Source of the DNA: Conus ventricosus
Lineage: Eukaryota > Mollusca > Gastropoda > Neogastropoda > Conidae
NCBI GenBank assembly: GCA_018398815.1
Contig: CM031600.1
Location: forward strand, 57,406,529 to 57,470,528
Direction: 5' to 3'
DNA: 64,000 bases
The position numbers were made by a program, and so were the translations under genes. Below are positions 24,481-36,166 of the stretch, in pieces; the first letter of the stretch is position 1, and the number at the start of each line of letters is the position of its first letter. The notes beneath the pieces were generated by a model, which did no database searches, was not told where the DNA came from, and saw nothing but the letters and a program-made list of their open reading frames with translations.

Positions 24481-24589
24481 AGTTTCTCTGAGGAAGGCAA
24501 GATTGCCGAAACGTTAGAGAAATATGTACAACTTGTTGTTTTGTCTGTCTTTGCTGTGATCGATTATATATATATATATATATATATAA

Positions 24590-25290
24590 AGACAACAAAG
24601 TAGTTAAATCGATCCTACTTGGTTCTAAAATTACACCAGCAGCAGTGATTAAGTGGGAACGTCTGTATACTGGACTCAAGTGAAAAGATATCTTTTTAAA
24701 ACCTCTTAAAATTACTACAGATACTCAACTGAGATGGTTCCAGTTCAGACTTGTACACCGTATTCTCCCCACACAAAAGTTTCTTCACATGTGTAAACTC
24801 TCAGACTCCCACAATGTAACTTCTGTAACTCAGAAACGCAGACAATTCAGCACTTGTTTTGGAATTGCATAGCAATTCAAAATTTCTTGAATGACTTCGA
24901 ATCTGTTTTATGGAATAAATGTTCCCATTCTCTAAGACTAATATCAAACGAGCAACTCTATAAAAGCAAGTTACACAATTTGAACCCTACAATGCCTAGT
25001 TTCATCAATAGTTTAAATATAGGGTAAGAACAGAAAAATATTTATCAGCAACTGGAGGGAAAACCCATGAATTCGAGCTAACATGGAAAAATATATGCCT
25101 TTATTTATGTAATTCAAGCCATGTGTACATCATGTTGCCAGAACGGACGGTTGGTGGGATAATTCTTCCATTGCAAAATTAAAATGTCCATCCATAGGCA
25201 CACGTATGGACAAAAAAAAAAGTTATGTTATGCCAATTGGTAATAGTTTCTATTATTACCTCTGTTTCATAATAGAGATGTGCCCTCATC
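24590..25290 (+). mobile_element. L1/Tx1-like LINE, 3' fragment
   Basis: The plus strand reads as the C-terminal domain of an L1/Tx1-type ORF2: ILLGSKITPAAVIKWERL near 24605, ITTDTQLRWFQFRLVHRIL near 24710 and a frameshifted HLFW-type zinc-knuckle region near 24840-24880. It is 5' truncated, as usual for LINEs. An upstream piece at 24480-24540 may belong to it. Confidence 0.7.
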
Positions 25291-25307
25291 TGTCCATCAC
25301 CAACTAA

Positions 25308-25584
25308 GTGTCTAATAACTATATGCAACTATTTCTGAAACTATGTTTTTGTTTTCCTGTACATGCGTCTTGTTTATTGTCTTTTGCTTTTGGAAAAAAA
25401 TTTTTTTTTAACAAAAACCCGACAAAAACAAAAGCAAACGTACACCCAGAATACGTTAAGTCTGCTAAAGACCAGATAGCTGACAAAAATGAATGATAAT
25501 CTGGAATAGCAGAACGTAAAACTATGTCAAAAATTTGTGCTGTAGATATGACCGATGTGTTGTTTATGTTCATCTCGATGTTCA
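25308..25584. other. Short AT-rich spacer, no gene
   Basis: Nothing recognised; short domain-free frames only. Confidence 0.4.
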
Positions 25585-25586
25585 TC

Positions 25587-25617
<31 letters not shown>

Positions 25618-25665
25618 AGAGAGAGAGAGAGGGGAAGAGAGAGATGAGAGAGAGAGATGAAGTGT
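25585..25665 (+). repeat. (GA)n microsatellite
   Basis: Interrupted GA repeat directly left of the foldback pair. A matching GA array (26355-26415) closes the right side. Confidence 0.9.
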
Positions 25666-26350
25666 GAAATGCAAAAATTCACTTTCGTCCGAAAATCGAT
25701 TTTCATCAAATTATTGATCAATAGGCCCGATAATCATAACCAGGTGCAAAAAACTTTTCTGATAATGATTATCGAACCGGTTATTGATTTTCCCACCTTA
25801 TATTGATTTTGGTAAATAATTTGCACAAAAAATTGATTTTTGGGCCGCCCGTTTATTTGGATTTCGGGCGGTTATTAAATTTCCGGCGTATTTGCACCTG
25901 GTTATTGATTATCGGGTTTGTTGGCAAGTAATTTGCACAAAAACGATTTTCGTACTAGGAAAATCGATTTTCGTGAAATGCAACAATTCACTTTCCCGGG
26001 CCCCCGAAAATCAATTTTCATAGTATGAAAATCAAGTTTTATAAGCATAATTACTTACCAATGGGCCCCAAATTTAAATTTCAATAACCAGGTGCAAATA
26101 AAGTCTGATAACCCGATTAGCAACGCCGGTTATTGATTTTTACACCTAACATTGATTTTGGGGTAAATAATTTGCACATAAAATTGATTTTTGGCCCATT
26201 TTTGGATTGTTGGGGCCTGTTATTGTTTACCGGCGTAAATCTTCACTGGTTATTGATTATTGGGCCTATTGGTAATTAATTTGCACAGAAATCGATTTTC
26301 ATATTTATGAAATTGATTTTCGGCCGGAAAATGAATTCTGTGAATTTCAC
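25666..26350. repeat. Two tandem foldback (palindromic) units, ~330-360 bp each
   Basis: Unit 1 (about 25666-25990) and unit 2 (about 25975-26350) are alignable direct repeats. Each begins and ends with a GTGAAATGCA/AATCGATTTTC-type segment in opposite orientations and has internal mirrored blocks: caggtgcaaa near its start and tttgcacctggttattgatt near its end. Each unit could therefore fold into a long imperfect hairpin. No coding capacity. This looks like a MITE or a foldback satellite, flanked on both sides by GA arrays. Confidence 0.75.
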
Positions 26351-26354
26351 GCTT

Positions 26355-26398
<44 letters not shown>

Positions 26399-26491
26399 GG
26401 GAGGGGAGAGAGAGTTTATTTATGTGTATCTGTCATGCCTTAAAACAATCCCAACAACAGCAAAAAAGAAATTAAAAGGAGAGAGAGAGAG

Positions 26492-26527
<36 letters not shown>

Positions 26528-26675
26528 GTTTATAATAGTAAATGTCAGTTATTTGGCTGCTGTCGCAGCGGTTATAACAAATGGGGGTGGACGAGAGAGA
26601 ATGGTCGAAAGAAAGTGTATCTGTCATGCCTTAAAACAATACCAAAAATTTGCAAAAAGAATTAAAAGGGAGAGA

Positions 26676-26717
<42 letters not shown>

Positions 26718-26889
26718 GAGAGAGAGAGAGCTGAATAATATTTTACCAGTTTTACGTATAGTATATGGTGACAGGAAGAAAAAAGGGGGAGAGAGAGAGG
26801 AGAGAGAGAGAGAGAGAGAGAAAGAGAAAATTGACAGACATTGCGAAAGTGCGCGCGCGCACGCACACACCACACACACACACAACACA

Positions 26890-26941
<52 letters not shown>

Positions 26942-27001
26942 CCACACACACACACACACCCCACACACACACGCACGCGGGGCGCGCACAAACACACAAC
27001 A

Positions 27002-27032
<31 letters not shown>

Positions 27033-27040
27033 TTTCTTTG
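26351..27040. repeat. GA and CA/GCAC microsatellites with a duplicated unique block
   Basis: GA arrays at 26355-26415, 26478-26528, 26668-26735 and 26788-26830; a CA/GCAC array at 26853-27030. The block ctgtcatgccttaaaacaat occurs at about 26429 and again at about 26620, each followed by a GA array, so the field has grown by segmental duplication. Confidence 0.85.
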
Positions 27041-27520
27041 TAATTTTCTTTTTTTTTAACGTAGTGATATAGAGTGAGATAGAGACGTAGCGAAAAAGAC
27101 GGTGTCTGGAAAATCGTAGGGGTTTAATCATAAATAGCTGTGTAGGTACAAGTTATGAAGGGAAATCGTCTTGCGAATGACACTGTAGTGATATCGGGTA
27201 ATAGTCGTTTGGATATGTAGATTTGTTCCGTTGAGCTTTAGCCCGTTAGTGATACTGGGCACGTAGTGATTATGGGATGCCCCCACTGATAGTCGTTCTT
27301 CATTTTCTTTGTTGTTGTTGTTGTGTCCTGAGTGTTGTTTGTTTTCTTGCATTTAAAAGACCTAAAAGGTCGAAGGTGTCGTGTTTTGTCTTGCGGGTCG
27401 TTTTGTTCTTTTTTGGAGGATATAGTACTTAAACGTTTTTAAGATGAGCAAAACTGTCATCCGTATGCAAAAGTAAAAGCAACCAAGGTTTCAACGTTAA
27501 ATGTAATCGGGATGATTCAT
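27041..27520. other. No gene recognised
   Basis: Unique-looking sequence without frames or repeats I can assign. Confidence 0.4.
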
Positions 27521-27547
27521 TCTAATCGATGTTTCACGACATCACAC

Positions 27548-27587
<40 letters not shown>

Positions 27588-27812
27588 AGAGAGGGGAAGA
27601 GAGAGAGAGAGGGGGGGGGGGGAGCGTGAAGTAGAAACACTATAATCAAGACAGCTTTTTAATCGATGTTTCACGGGCATCACACACACACACACAGAGA
27701 GAGAGAGAGGGAGAGAGAGGAGAGAGAGAGAGAGAGAGAGAGGAGAGGGGAGGGAGAGAGGGGAGAGAGAGGGGGGGAGCGTGAAGTAGGAACACTATAA
27801 TCAAGACAGACT
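27521..27812 (+). repeat. Two-copy ~140-bp tandem repeat built around GA arrays
   Basis: Each unit has atcgatgtttcacg, a short CA run, a GA array and then gagcgtgaagtag, followed by aacactataatcaagacag. Units start near 27523 and 27660. GA length differs between them. Confidence 0.85.
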
Positions 27813-28220
27813 TTTTCTTCATTTTTGTATTTCAAAATATATCAGCTATTTTTTTTTAAAAAAACCTAATTGTACTCCCAACCTTTGCACTCCTAAGCCC
27901 ATCTGGTACTTTTAGCTCCACCAACTTGACCCCCTCGAACACCCCTTACCCCCCACCCCCACCCAATCCCCCAAAAGGGAAAAAAAAAAATCAAAACAAA
28001 GAAGCAAGCCTACAAACAATGACATCAAGAACCAAGCCTTACGTAGACGTCGTCGCTCGATTTTTCCCCCGCTGCCGACATCGGCAATTGCGGATAACCA
28101 TGGCACATACACCAGTCGATGATCAACACTGACGTTCCAAACGTCCCGATGTTACAGCGGGGCGGCAGCCTGTCGAGCTGTGCTCTTTCTCCTCCCCGAT
28201 CTCTCGCTCTCTGTGGGGTT

Positions 28221-28251
<31 letters not shown>

Positions 28252-28499
28252 CCCGGGGGGTGGTCGGGGGTTCTCAAACACGTTGGAGCGTGACCCTTTT
28301 CAGTTTTTTGGGGGGCCCAACACCCCCCCCCCACAATATTATGGTCCATGTGGGGCGTTTTGAGCCCTCCCCTTAATTTTGAGCCGGGTTTTTTAAATTT
28401 TTCCTGAAAAATGTTGGAAAAAAACAACTCCCCCCCAAATTATTTCGCTTGGGTTTTTTTGTTTTATATTTTGGTGTTTTTATATATTTTATAATAAAA

Positions 28500-28533
<34 letters not shown>

Positions 28534-31190
28534 GGGGGGGGTGGGGGGAGGTTTCTTCCGACAAAAAAAACAAAAATTTAAAATTACATGACCCCCCCCC
28601 TTGATTGACCCAAAAGCTTTACAGCAAAGGGATGCGAAAGGGGGCGGTTTTCCCCTTCTCTGAGTCCAAACGAAATTTACTGAAAGGGGGGGGCCCCACC
28701 CCTAGTGCTTTCAAAAATTTTCCGGGTTTTGTCGGTGGTCCCATGGGTTTGGCACCCCAAAACTTCGTTGTTGGGTAAGAAATTTTTTTCCAAAATTTCA
28801 GCGGTTGTTATGCTTTGAATAAAGACATGGGGTTTTTTTGACTTTGTGTTGTGGGGGAAAAGTTTGAATGCAAAAACCCTTTATCGACATGTGCAAGAAA
28901 TTAAACCTAAAACTGAAAAACGCGGCCAAGTTTATTTCGGGGACAAGCTTTTGTAAATAAACCGGGCCTGTGTTTCGAGAAAATGGGGCTAGCAGGGGGT
29001 TTTTGTTGTGGCCCCCGCGCAGCTTTAGTCTTTCATGTCCCCCTTTTTGGTGCTTTGATGTACAGCTGGTTGCTTTTTTTTCGTACTTTCGTAGATTCAG
29101 TCTTCGTTTTGGTTATTATAGTGGGTATTGCGGGTTTTCATTTTTTGGAACAGAAAGGGACTGCGGGGAAAACCACTGCTCGGGCCTGTTGCAAGGGGGG
29201 GGGGGCAGAAAAAAACGAACCCCGTTTCCAGCCCTTGATTCATCAAAAAAAAGGCAGCGAACCAAACCCTTTGTTGGTAATTTAAATTTTCAACTCTCTC
29301 TCTTTTCCCCCTCCTCTCTTTTCCTCTCTCTCTCTCCCCTCTCTCTCTCTCTGGGGGACTATAAGACATTTGTTTGACTTTGTGTTGTGGGAAGGGTTGA
29401 GTGCAAAAACCTATCAAACATGGAAAGAAATTTTCCCCTTAACTGATAACGCGGCCACTTTTTACTCGGCGTTTTAAATTGTTTTTACTGCATTTTTGGG
29501 TAGTCCCTACTCAGGCGGGGACTGGATGAAAAAAAGAACGTTAGTGTTATCTATTATCTGTAAATTAAAAATTTTTGTCTTGTCTTTGTCTTGTCTGTGG
29601 GTGGGTGTGTGCGTGTGGGGTTGTGTGTGTGTGGGTGTGTGTGGTGTGTGTGAAAGACAGAGAGAGAGAGAGAGATGAGGGGGAGAGAGAGAGGGGGAGG
29701 GGGAGAGAAGGGGACTAAATGTGTTATGAATGTTTACTGCTTTTTAAAACTCAAAAGTGTTGGCAAAACCCCAACAAAGACAACCTCAAAAAAAAATTAC
29801 ATGTGTATGCATTTACAATTTTTGTGGGTCTCTCTCTTCTTCTCTCTCTCTCTCTCTCTCTCTTTTCTTCTCTCTCTCTCTTTTCCACACACACACACAC
29901 ACACACCACACACCTTCAGAAAAGTTGATGATGTTTTTTTTAAACCTTTTTAGATTACACCAGACCTTGTCAGTTTAATTTTGTGCAGCTCAATGCAAGG
30001 ACCCAAAAGCCTTCCGGGTTTTAGACAAACCCCGTTTGGAAATTTTTGTATGTAAATACAAAATTATTTTTTTTGCATATCAAAGAAGGGAAAAATTTGG
30101 TACCCGATACAAATAAAAAAAGGAAAGACTCCTTAACTCTGTGTTTGTTTATATATATATTTATATATATATATATATTTTTTTTATTATAATATTTTTA
30201 TATTTGTTAAAATTAAAGGGATTAAAATGACAATCTCTATTTTTGTATGAATTTTTCGTTTGTTCTATTAAAATTTTTTTTGGTAAAGGGTTGGGATTGG
30301 AAAATGGTTTTGTTTTTTGTTGACTGTTAAAAATTTATTTTTTTCCCTTTTAAAAAAATTTTAGGTCACAGGTTTCTCAAAAGTTTAGGAAACGATTAAA
30401 AATCAATTTTGATTAAATACCTAAAAGATTTTTTGAGGTCAACCCCTTTGGGGGCAAACATTTTTTAAAAAAATTTGGTTTAAAATGATCATTTTAATAA
30501 ACCCTTTTTTTTAACAATGTTGCCCCACCAAAAGGGGGGAGCACTTTTAAAAATCGTTTTAGGTATTTTAATCACATTGATCTATTTTTTATATAATATA
30601 TTTATATATATATTATATATATTTGTGTGTGTGTTGTGTTTTTTGTTGGGGTTAGAAGAGGAGAGAGAGTGGGAGAGGGAGAGAGGGGAGAGGAGGGGTC
30701 TAAAAGGCTTTGTAGTTACTGATGAAACCCTTTTACGTATGGCCCTTTACTTTAAACCCTGCAAGTTAGGTACATGTACATCAATTACTATTTGTTTTTG
30801 TTAAACAAAAAAACGTTTTGTTCTGCCCTTTCCCCTGATTCAGAAATTTCCACGCACACACATAAACATGATGAAAAAACACATAAAAATTTCCTCTCTC
30901 TCTCTCTCTTTTCTCTCTCTCTTCTCTCTCTCCTCTCTCCTCTCTCTCTCTCTCACACACACAACACAAAACCCCACAAAGAAGGAAACTGTTTCTTCAA
31001 TGGCGGCCCTTGTAAAAAACCCAAAACTTGGACATCACTGGAATTTTTGGGTGCCCGAACTTAAATTTTCATTCAGGGAAAACCCATTTGATGAATACTG
31101 CTTTTTTAACTGAAAAGATATAGAGTTTTGCCCAGACTTACCCGTTTTGAAACAAGAATCCTTTAAATGGGGAGCAAATTGTTGCCCTGT
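27813..31190. other. Poorly resolved, homopolymer-rich region with microsatellites
   Basis: Contains CT arrays (28203-28250, 29297-29352, 29832-29885, 30893-30955), GA arrays (29660-29712, 30658-30700) and GT/CA runs. There are also many runs of six or more G, C, T or A (for example about 31 T at 28502-28532). A block near 28840-28945 (gactttgtgttgtggg and following) recurs at about 29377-29475. The homopolymer-blurred texture is like that of 57877-64000, and I suspect an unpolished consensus. No gene is recognised. Confidence 0.6.
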
Positions 31191-31800
31191 CCGGGTTTTA
31201 CGATTTATCTTGTCTGTTGATACTGTTTATCCCCTGCAATTTTTTCCACCCCAAAGTTCGTTACCTTTCGCCGGAATTTTTGGGAAAAGTAGCCTTTTTG
31301 TTTAGATTTCTGGGCGGGGGGAAAACCAACAATGGCACAGTTTGCACCCCCCATATTAGATGCGATGTGGTTTTGGTACAAGAAATTGGAGTGTTCATGC
31401 GAAAACGAGATTGACACCGTCCGACACGCGTGTTCCACACATTGTTTACTCGCTAGAAGCTGCCACCGGAAGTTCTTTACGCCCAAGTTCGGCCGTCTGC
31501 TCGCGAGCAGTACTTCGCGCGGCCCATCTGGCTCTTGTTAGTCCCTTTGCTGTACGGTCTCTGATTGACCACACATTTCAGGCCTTTGTACTCACCACGT
31601 GACCTGTCTTTGCGCCACTCGAAGCGCCCAAAATAGTCCGTTCCTTTGATTTTAATCGGTCTGCTTGGAGCCACCTGGCTTGTCCCGCGATGGCTATAAT
31701 TATGAAAGAAAATGAAGAGAATCAACTTTCAGACACAATAACAACAACAGCAAACAAGATGCAAAGCATATAAACGTACTCCCAGTTTATCCTGAATACG
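31191..31800. other. No gene recognised
   Basis: Frames of up to 93 residues on both strands without motifs. Better sequence texture than the segment to the left. The 147-bp satellite begins at the right edge. Confidence 0.4.
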
Positions 31801-33255
31801 CGTGATATATTCCATAAAGAGGAAAAACCGTCTTGGGCTGGTCTAACCGTTAGTAATGGCTATTCTGGTAAACATCGGCCATCATCTGTGACCTATAATG
31901 AACGTACTTACAAATTTTCAGAAAGATCGGCCAAGTACTTTCTGAGATATTCCATAAAAAAGAAAAACCGTTATGGGTTGTTATAGCCGTTAGTAACGGC
32001 CATAACGGTAAGCTAAAACGTCGGGCATGATCCGTCACCCATAATGAACATAACTGCTAATTTTCACAAAGATCGGCCAAGTACTTTCTGAGACATTTCA
32101 TAAAAAAGAGAAAAAAACGTTATGGGCCATTGCAGCCGTTAGTACCAGCTACAACGGTAAACTAAAACATTGGGCATCATCCGTCGCCTCTAATGAACAT
32201 GCTTACAAATTTTCAGAAAGATCGGCCAAGTACTTTCTGAGATATTCCATAAAGAAGAAAAACCGTTACAGGCCATTACAACCGTTAGTAACGGTTATAA
32301 CGGGGCAAACTAAAACATCAGGCATCATCCGTGACTCATAATAAACATACCTGCTAATTTTCACAAAGATCGGCCAAGTATTTTCTGATATATACCATAA
32401 AGAAGAAAAACCGTTACAGGCCGTTACAGCCGTTAGTAACGGCTATAACGGTAAACTAAACATCGCTCATTATGCGTGACCCATAATGAACATACCTACA
32501 AATTTTCAGAAAGATCGGCCACGTACTTTCTGAGATATTCCATAAAGAAGAAACATCGTTACAGACCGTTACAGCCGTTAGTAACGACTGTAACGGGGTA
32601 AATTAAAACATCGGGCATAATCCGCGACCATTAATGAACATACATAGAAATTTACAGAAAGATCGGCCTCGTACTTTCTGAGATATTCCATAAAGAAGAA
32701 AAACCGTTACAGGCCGTTACAGCCGTTAGTAACGGCTATAACGGGGTAAACTAAAACATCGGGCATCATCTGTGACCCATAATGAACATACCTGCTAATT
32801 TTAATAAGGTCGGCCAAGTACTTTCTGAGATATTCCATAATGAAGAAAAACCGTTACAGCCGTTAGTAACGGTTATAACGGTAAACTAAAACATCGGGCA
32901 TTATTCGTGACCCATAATGAACATACCTACAAATTTTCAGAAAATCGGCCAAGTACTTTCCGAGATATTCCATAGAGAAGAAAAACCGTTACAGGCCGTT
33001 ACAGCCGTTAGTAACGGCTATAACGAGGTAAACTAAAACATTGGACTTCATCCGTGACCATAATGAACGTACCTGCTCATTTTTACAAAGATCGGCCAAG
33101 TACTTTCCGAGATATTCCGTAAAGAAGAAAAACCGTTACAGGCCGTTACAGCCGTTAGTAACGGCTACAGCGGTAAACCAAAACATCGGGCATCATCTGT
33201 GGCCCATAATGAACATACCTACAAATTTTCAGAAAGATCGGCCCAGTAGTTTTGT
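31800..33255 (+). repeat. ~147-bp satellite, about 10 units, two alternating unit types
   Basis: The anchor gatcggccaagtactttc recurs at about 31925, 32071, 32220, 32368, 32513, 32661, 32808, 32943, 33090 and 33236, a period close to 147. Each unit has a palindrome-rich core of the type CCGTTAC...GTAACGG and ends in either acaaattttcagaaag (type a) or gctaattttcacaaag (type b). Types mostly alternate a-b-a-b, giving a ~295-bp dimer. Open frames here are repeat shadows. Confidence 0.92.
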
Positions 33256-33634
33256 CTGGAGCGAGTGGAACACATTTTGACCACAGAGACAGACACACAG
33301 ACAGACATACAGACAGCATTTCTTCCTTCCCATTACAAAAAGAATGATCAAAACAACCTGATTGCGACAGTTTATGAATGCTCAACTCCTTAAACAAGGC
33401 CTTGGTGCATTCATTTTTGGTGTGCAACCTGTGTGAGAAGAACACCACTACACTGGCGTTGGAGACTGCGGAGTATTTCTTCGTTTCAGTGGTGTTTCTC
33501 TTGTCTGTCTGTCTCTCTCTCTCCCTGTAAAGCATCCAAGAAGTGAAATATGTATATATAACATAAAGAATACCAATATCAGTTTGCAAAGTGATTTATA
33601 ATGCATATTCACGTTGTAAGTGGTGTTTTCTTTT

Positions 33635-33710
<76 letters not shown>

Positions 33711-34035
33711 TTATCTATGTTTCTATCTTTCTTTCTCTCTTCCCTATTTTTTCTTTCTTTCATTCTGTCTTCCTATTAATTCTTTTATATTCCCTTCGTT
33801 CCCCATCTACCCCCGTTCCGTTTCTTCTTTGTTTCCTTTTTTTTTTCCCAACTTCGTTTTTTCCATGATCGTTGTCCTCTTCATGTTTGTCTTCTAATGG
33901 ACGGCTTGATGTAAAAGAGCAGATTGCACCGCTCATATCATGTTATTACATCTGAAAGTAAAAATTTTGACTTTGACTCTGGCTTTCTGTGCGTCATATT
34001 TCGTCGACTGCGGCGTGCGTGTATCTGTTGGGACT

Positions 34036-34088
<53 letters not shown>

Positions 34089-34140
34089 CTTGTGTGCGTG
34101 TGCAGTTTTTCCTGATCATTTTCAATAAAAAAAAAAAATG
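33256..34140. repeat. Unassigned DNA with (CT)n and (GT)n arrays
   Basis: A CAGACAGACA-type stretch at 33290-33315, a CT array at about 33638-33707 and a GT array at 34039-34084. No gene. Confidence 0.8.
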
Positions 34141-34267
34141 CAAAACTCTTCGCATCTAGCCACATTACTGATCACCATGGGTCTAACTTGAGACCCTATG
34201 GCGCCCTAGGGCCCCAAGCCAGATCCAGAGGATCACAGATAATGTGGCCAGATGCGAAGAGTTTTGG
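34141..34267. repeat. Short foldback with ~27-bp inverted ends and nested hairpin
   Basis: The left arm at 34141-34168 (caaaactcttcgcatct...) is matched in reverse complement at 34240-34267 with one mismatch. Inside lies a second hairpin, GGGTCT and AGACCC around six bases. At 127 bp it has the build of a MITE. It is 1.1 kb left of the first element gene of copy B. Confidence 0.85.
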
Positions 34268-34376
34268 GAATATGCCTCTAATAGTGGTATTTCTTATACT
34301 TGGTTGCCTACTTTCAGTTTGTCTAATTTGGGGCAATTCTCTCACCCCATTTTCAGTGGCCCTTCTAGGACACGCA

Positions 34377-34470
34377 CACATTGTGGTTTGCGGGCGTTTA
34401 TAGCCACGCCAGTGACCTAGACAACACATTGTGGTTTGCGGGCGTTTATAGCTGCGCCAGTGACCTAGAC
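34377..34470 (+). repeat. 48-bp direct repeat, two copies
   Basis: The unit beginning cacattgtggtttgcgggcg occurs at 34377 and 34425, differing by a couple of bases. Confidence 0.9.
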
Positions 34471-35039
34471 GAAACACGAAAATGGGAAGGGTCACTATAG
34501 GGCAGAGAAGAGGGCCAAATTAAGACTTTCCAAACCACACAAACAAGCACAAAACCACCGCAGGCATATTCCCAACTTTACACTTTTTGGATTAATATAT
34601 ACTGTACAAACTGAAAGCTCTCATAATTTATGGTGTTTATGCATAATTGGGGGCGTTATTAAAATTGTTTTTTATTCAAGCAGAATAGTTTTAAAGGTTA
34701 AACAACAACTGTGCTTTAAAGTACTTTTTAGTAGCTACTTTGTACAATATTTTATATTAAAAACTTTAGCAAATTAAACCACAAAAACACAACTTTTAAT
34801 AATCAATTCTCTCTCACTGATCTATAAATAGATAATTTATTCAGGGGAGGTAATTATATTTTTTTTGCATAATTAAAGGGAGATAAATCACTTTCAGTCA
34901 CCTTAAGTCAAAAAAAAAAAAAATTAAAAAAAATTATTTTAAAAAAAAAATTATAAAAAAAAATAAAAAAAAAATAAAAATTTTTTTTTTAAAATAAAAA
35001 AAAAATAAAAATATAAAAAAAAATTCCCAAACTCTTTTT
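34471..35039. other. AT-rich spacer
   Basis: Mostly A and T, with A- and T-rich homopolymer stretches at 34909-35035. No gene seen. It may contain the left boundary of element copy B. Confidence 0.5.
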
Positions 35040-35335
35040 TAAAAGTCACCTTAAGCCACCTCAAGTTCTTAGTTAAGTTTTTAATCAAGTCACTTCTAAG
35101 TTCTTACTCAAGTTGTTCTCAAGTTATCCTCAAGTCACTTGTAAGTTCTTACTCAAGTCATCCTCAAGTTTTCCTCAAGTCATCCTCAAGTCATCCTCAA
35201 GTCATCCTCAAGTCACTTCTAAGTTCTTACTTAAGTTGTCCTCAAGTCATCCTCAAGTTCTTACCCAAGTTAACCTAAGATCATAACTAAGTCATCCTCT
35301 AAGTACAACCAAGTTCTTATTCAAGTTATCTTATA
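35040..35335 (+). repeat. CAAGT-type short repeats at left edge of element copy B
   Basis: Imperfect 10-21-base repeats of the form tcaagtcatcc and aagttcttac fill about 295 bases and end 20 bases before the first gene of the element. They may be part of the terminal region of the virus-like element or of the flanking host sequence. I found no matching copy at the right end. Confidence 0.8.
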
Positions 35336-35355
35336 ATTATCAAAAAAAATACAAT

Positions 35356-35598
35356 CTATGTTTTTATCTTAAATAGTAGATGTCTAATATAGTACACACA
35401 CGCCTCAAAAAACGCGTCATCGCTGAGGATATCTTGCTCGGCGTTTTCTGCGCGAGATTGGTCAGCATAAATCTTAATGAAGTTCTTACATCCTAAGCAA
35501 CCACATTGATTACAATTCTGGTCTATGGAAATGTCTTTTATAGACTCCATGTCTTTATTTATTGACTTCATCATTTTAAACAAATAATAATCCGCCAT
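35356..35598 (-). CDS. Small Cys-rich protein of virus-like element
   Basis: Intact 80-residue frame starting MADYYLFKMMKS. The middle has a Cys cluster, NCNQCGCLGCKNF, which could bind a metal; the flanks are acidic and Lys-rich. No family is recognised. It is the outermost gene of copy B on the left and the first of three minus-strand genes. Being open in a region full of broken genes gives it some weight. Confidence 0.55.
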   Translation of the reverse strand: MADYYLFKMMKSINKDMESIKDISIDQNCNQCGCLGCKNFIKIYADQSRAENAEQDILSDDAFFEACVYYIRHLLFKIKT

Positions 35599-35630
35599 GA
35601 TCTATTTTTATTAAAAAAATTTTTAAAATA

Positions 35631-36081
35631 TTATTGCATCTGAAATGGATCAAATGATCTTTTGTTGTTGGCGGTTTTTGGCGTGCTGTTGTGTTCGTCT
35701 TTTGTATTTAGTGGTTGAGATTGTTTGGACTTTGGTTCTTGGTGTTGCTGTTTATATATTTTATAACCGTTAATAACCGCCCCCAACAGCAGCAAGGGCG
35801 CCAAAAATGGCAACAGTTTTAAGTTCAATATTCCATGAAGGCTTTGGTGCCCTTGAATCAACTTGTTCTGGTGTTTTTATAGCCGGCATTGAAACAACGG
35901 GCTGAGGCTCTTTTTCATTATGAGTTATATTCTGTGCTTGTAATTTTAATTTTGTTTGTTTGTTCCACTCTGCTAATCTTTTTCCTGCTAAAACACGCCC
36001 AGGATGAGGAGGCTTTTTACTGGTCACTTTCTCCACCTGATTCAATGTTTCCTGATTCTGATGATTTTCTGGCTCGTTCAT
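35631..36081 (-). pseudogene. Small single-membrane-segment protein, frameshifted
   Basis: Starts MNEPENHQNQETLNQ at 36081, with a basic Pro/Lys/Gln-rich N-terminal region. Near 35800 a hydrophobic segment is split between two frames (AIFGALAA and FLAPLLLLGAVINGY). After it, a polar Gln/Asn/Lys-rich tail ends at 35631. A single base change in a G/C-rich run would account for the break. About 150 residues in all. Probably a membrane-anchored accessory protein; function unknown. Confidence 0.6.
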
Positions 36082-36166
36082 TTTGAAGGGAAATAAAATC
36101 TATATGATTAAAAGTAATTAATCCCATGATTAATGGCGATAACAATGTTCCAAATTGTAGTATAAA

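Noticed and set aside
26307..27131. Arg/Glu-rich and Thr/His-rich frames up to 166 residues
   Set aside because: Translations of GA and CA arrays.
31800..33255. CRISPR-like array
   Set aside because: Whole ~147-bp units are repeated without unique spacers, and the context is eukaryotic.
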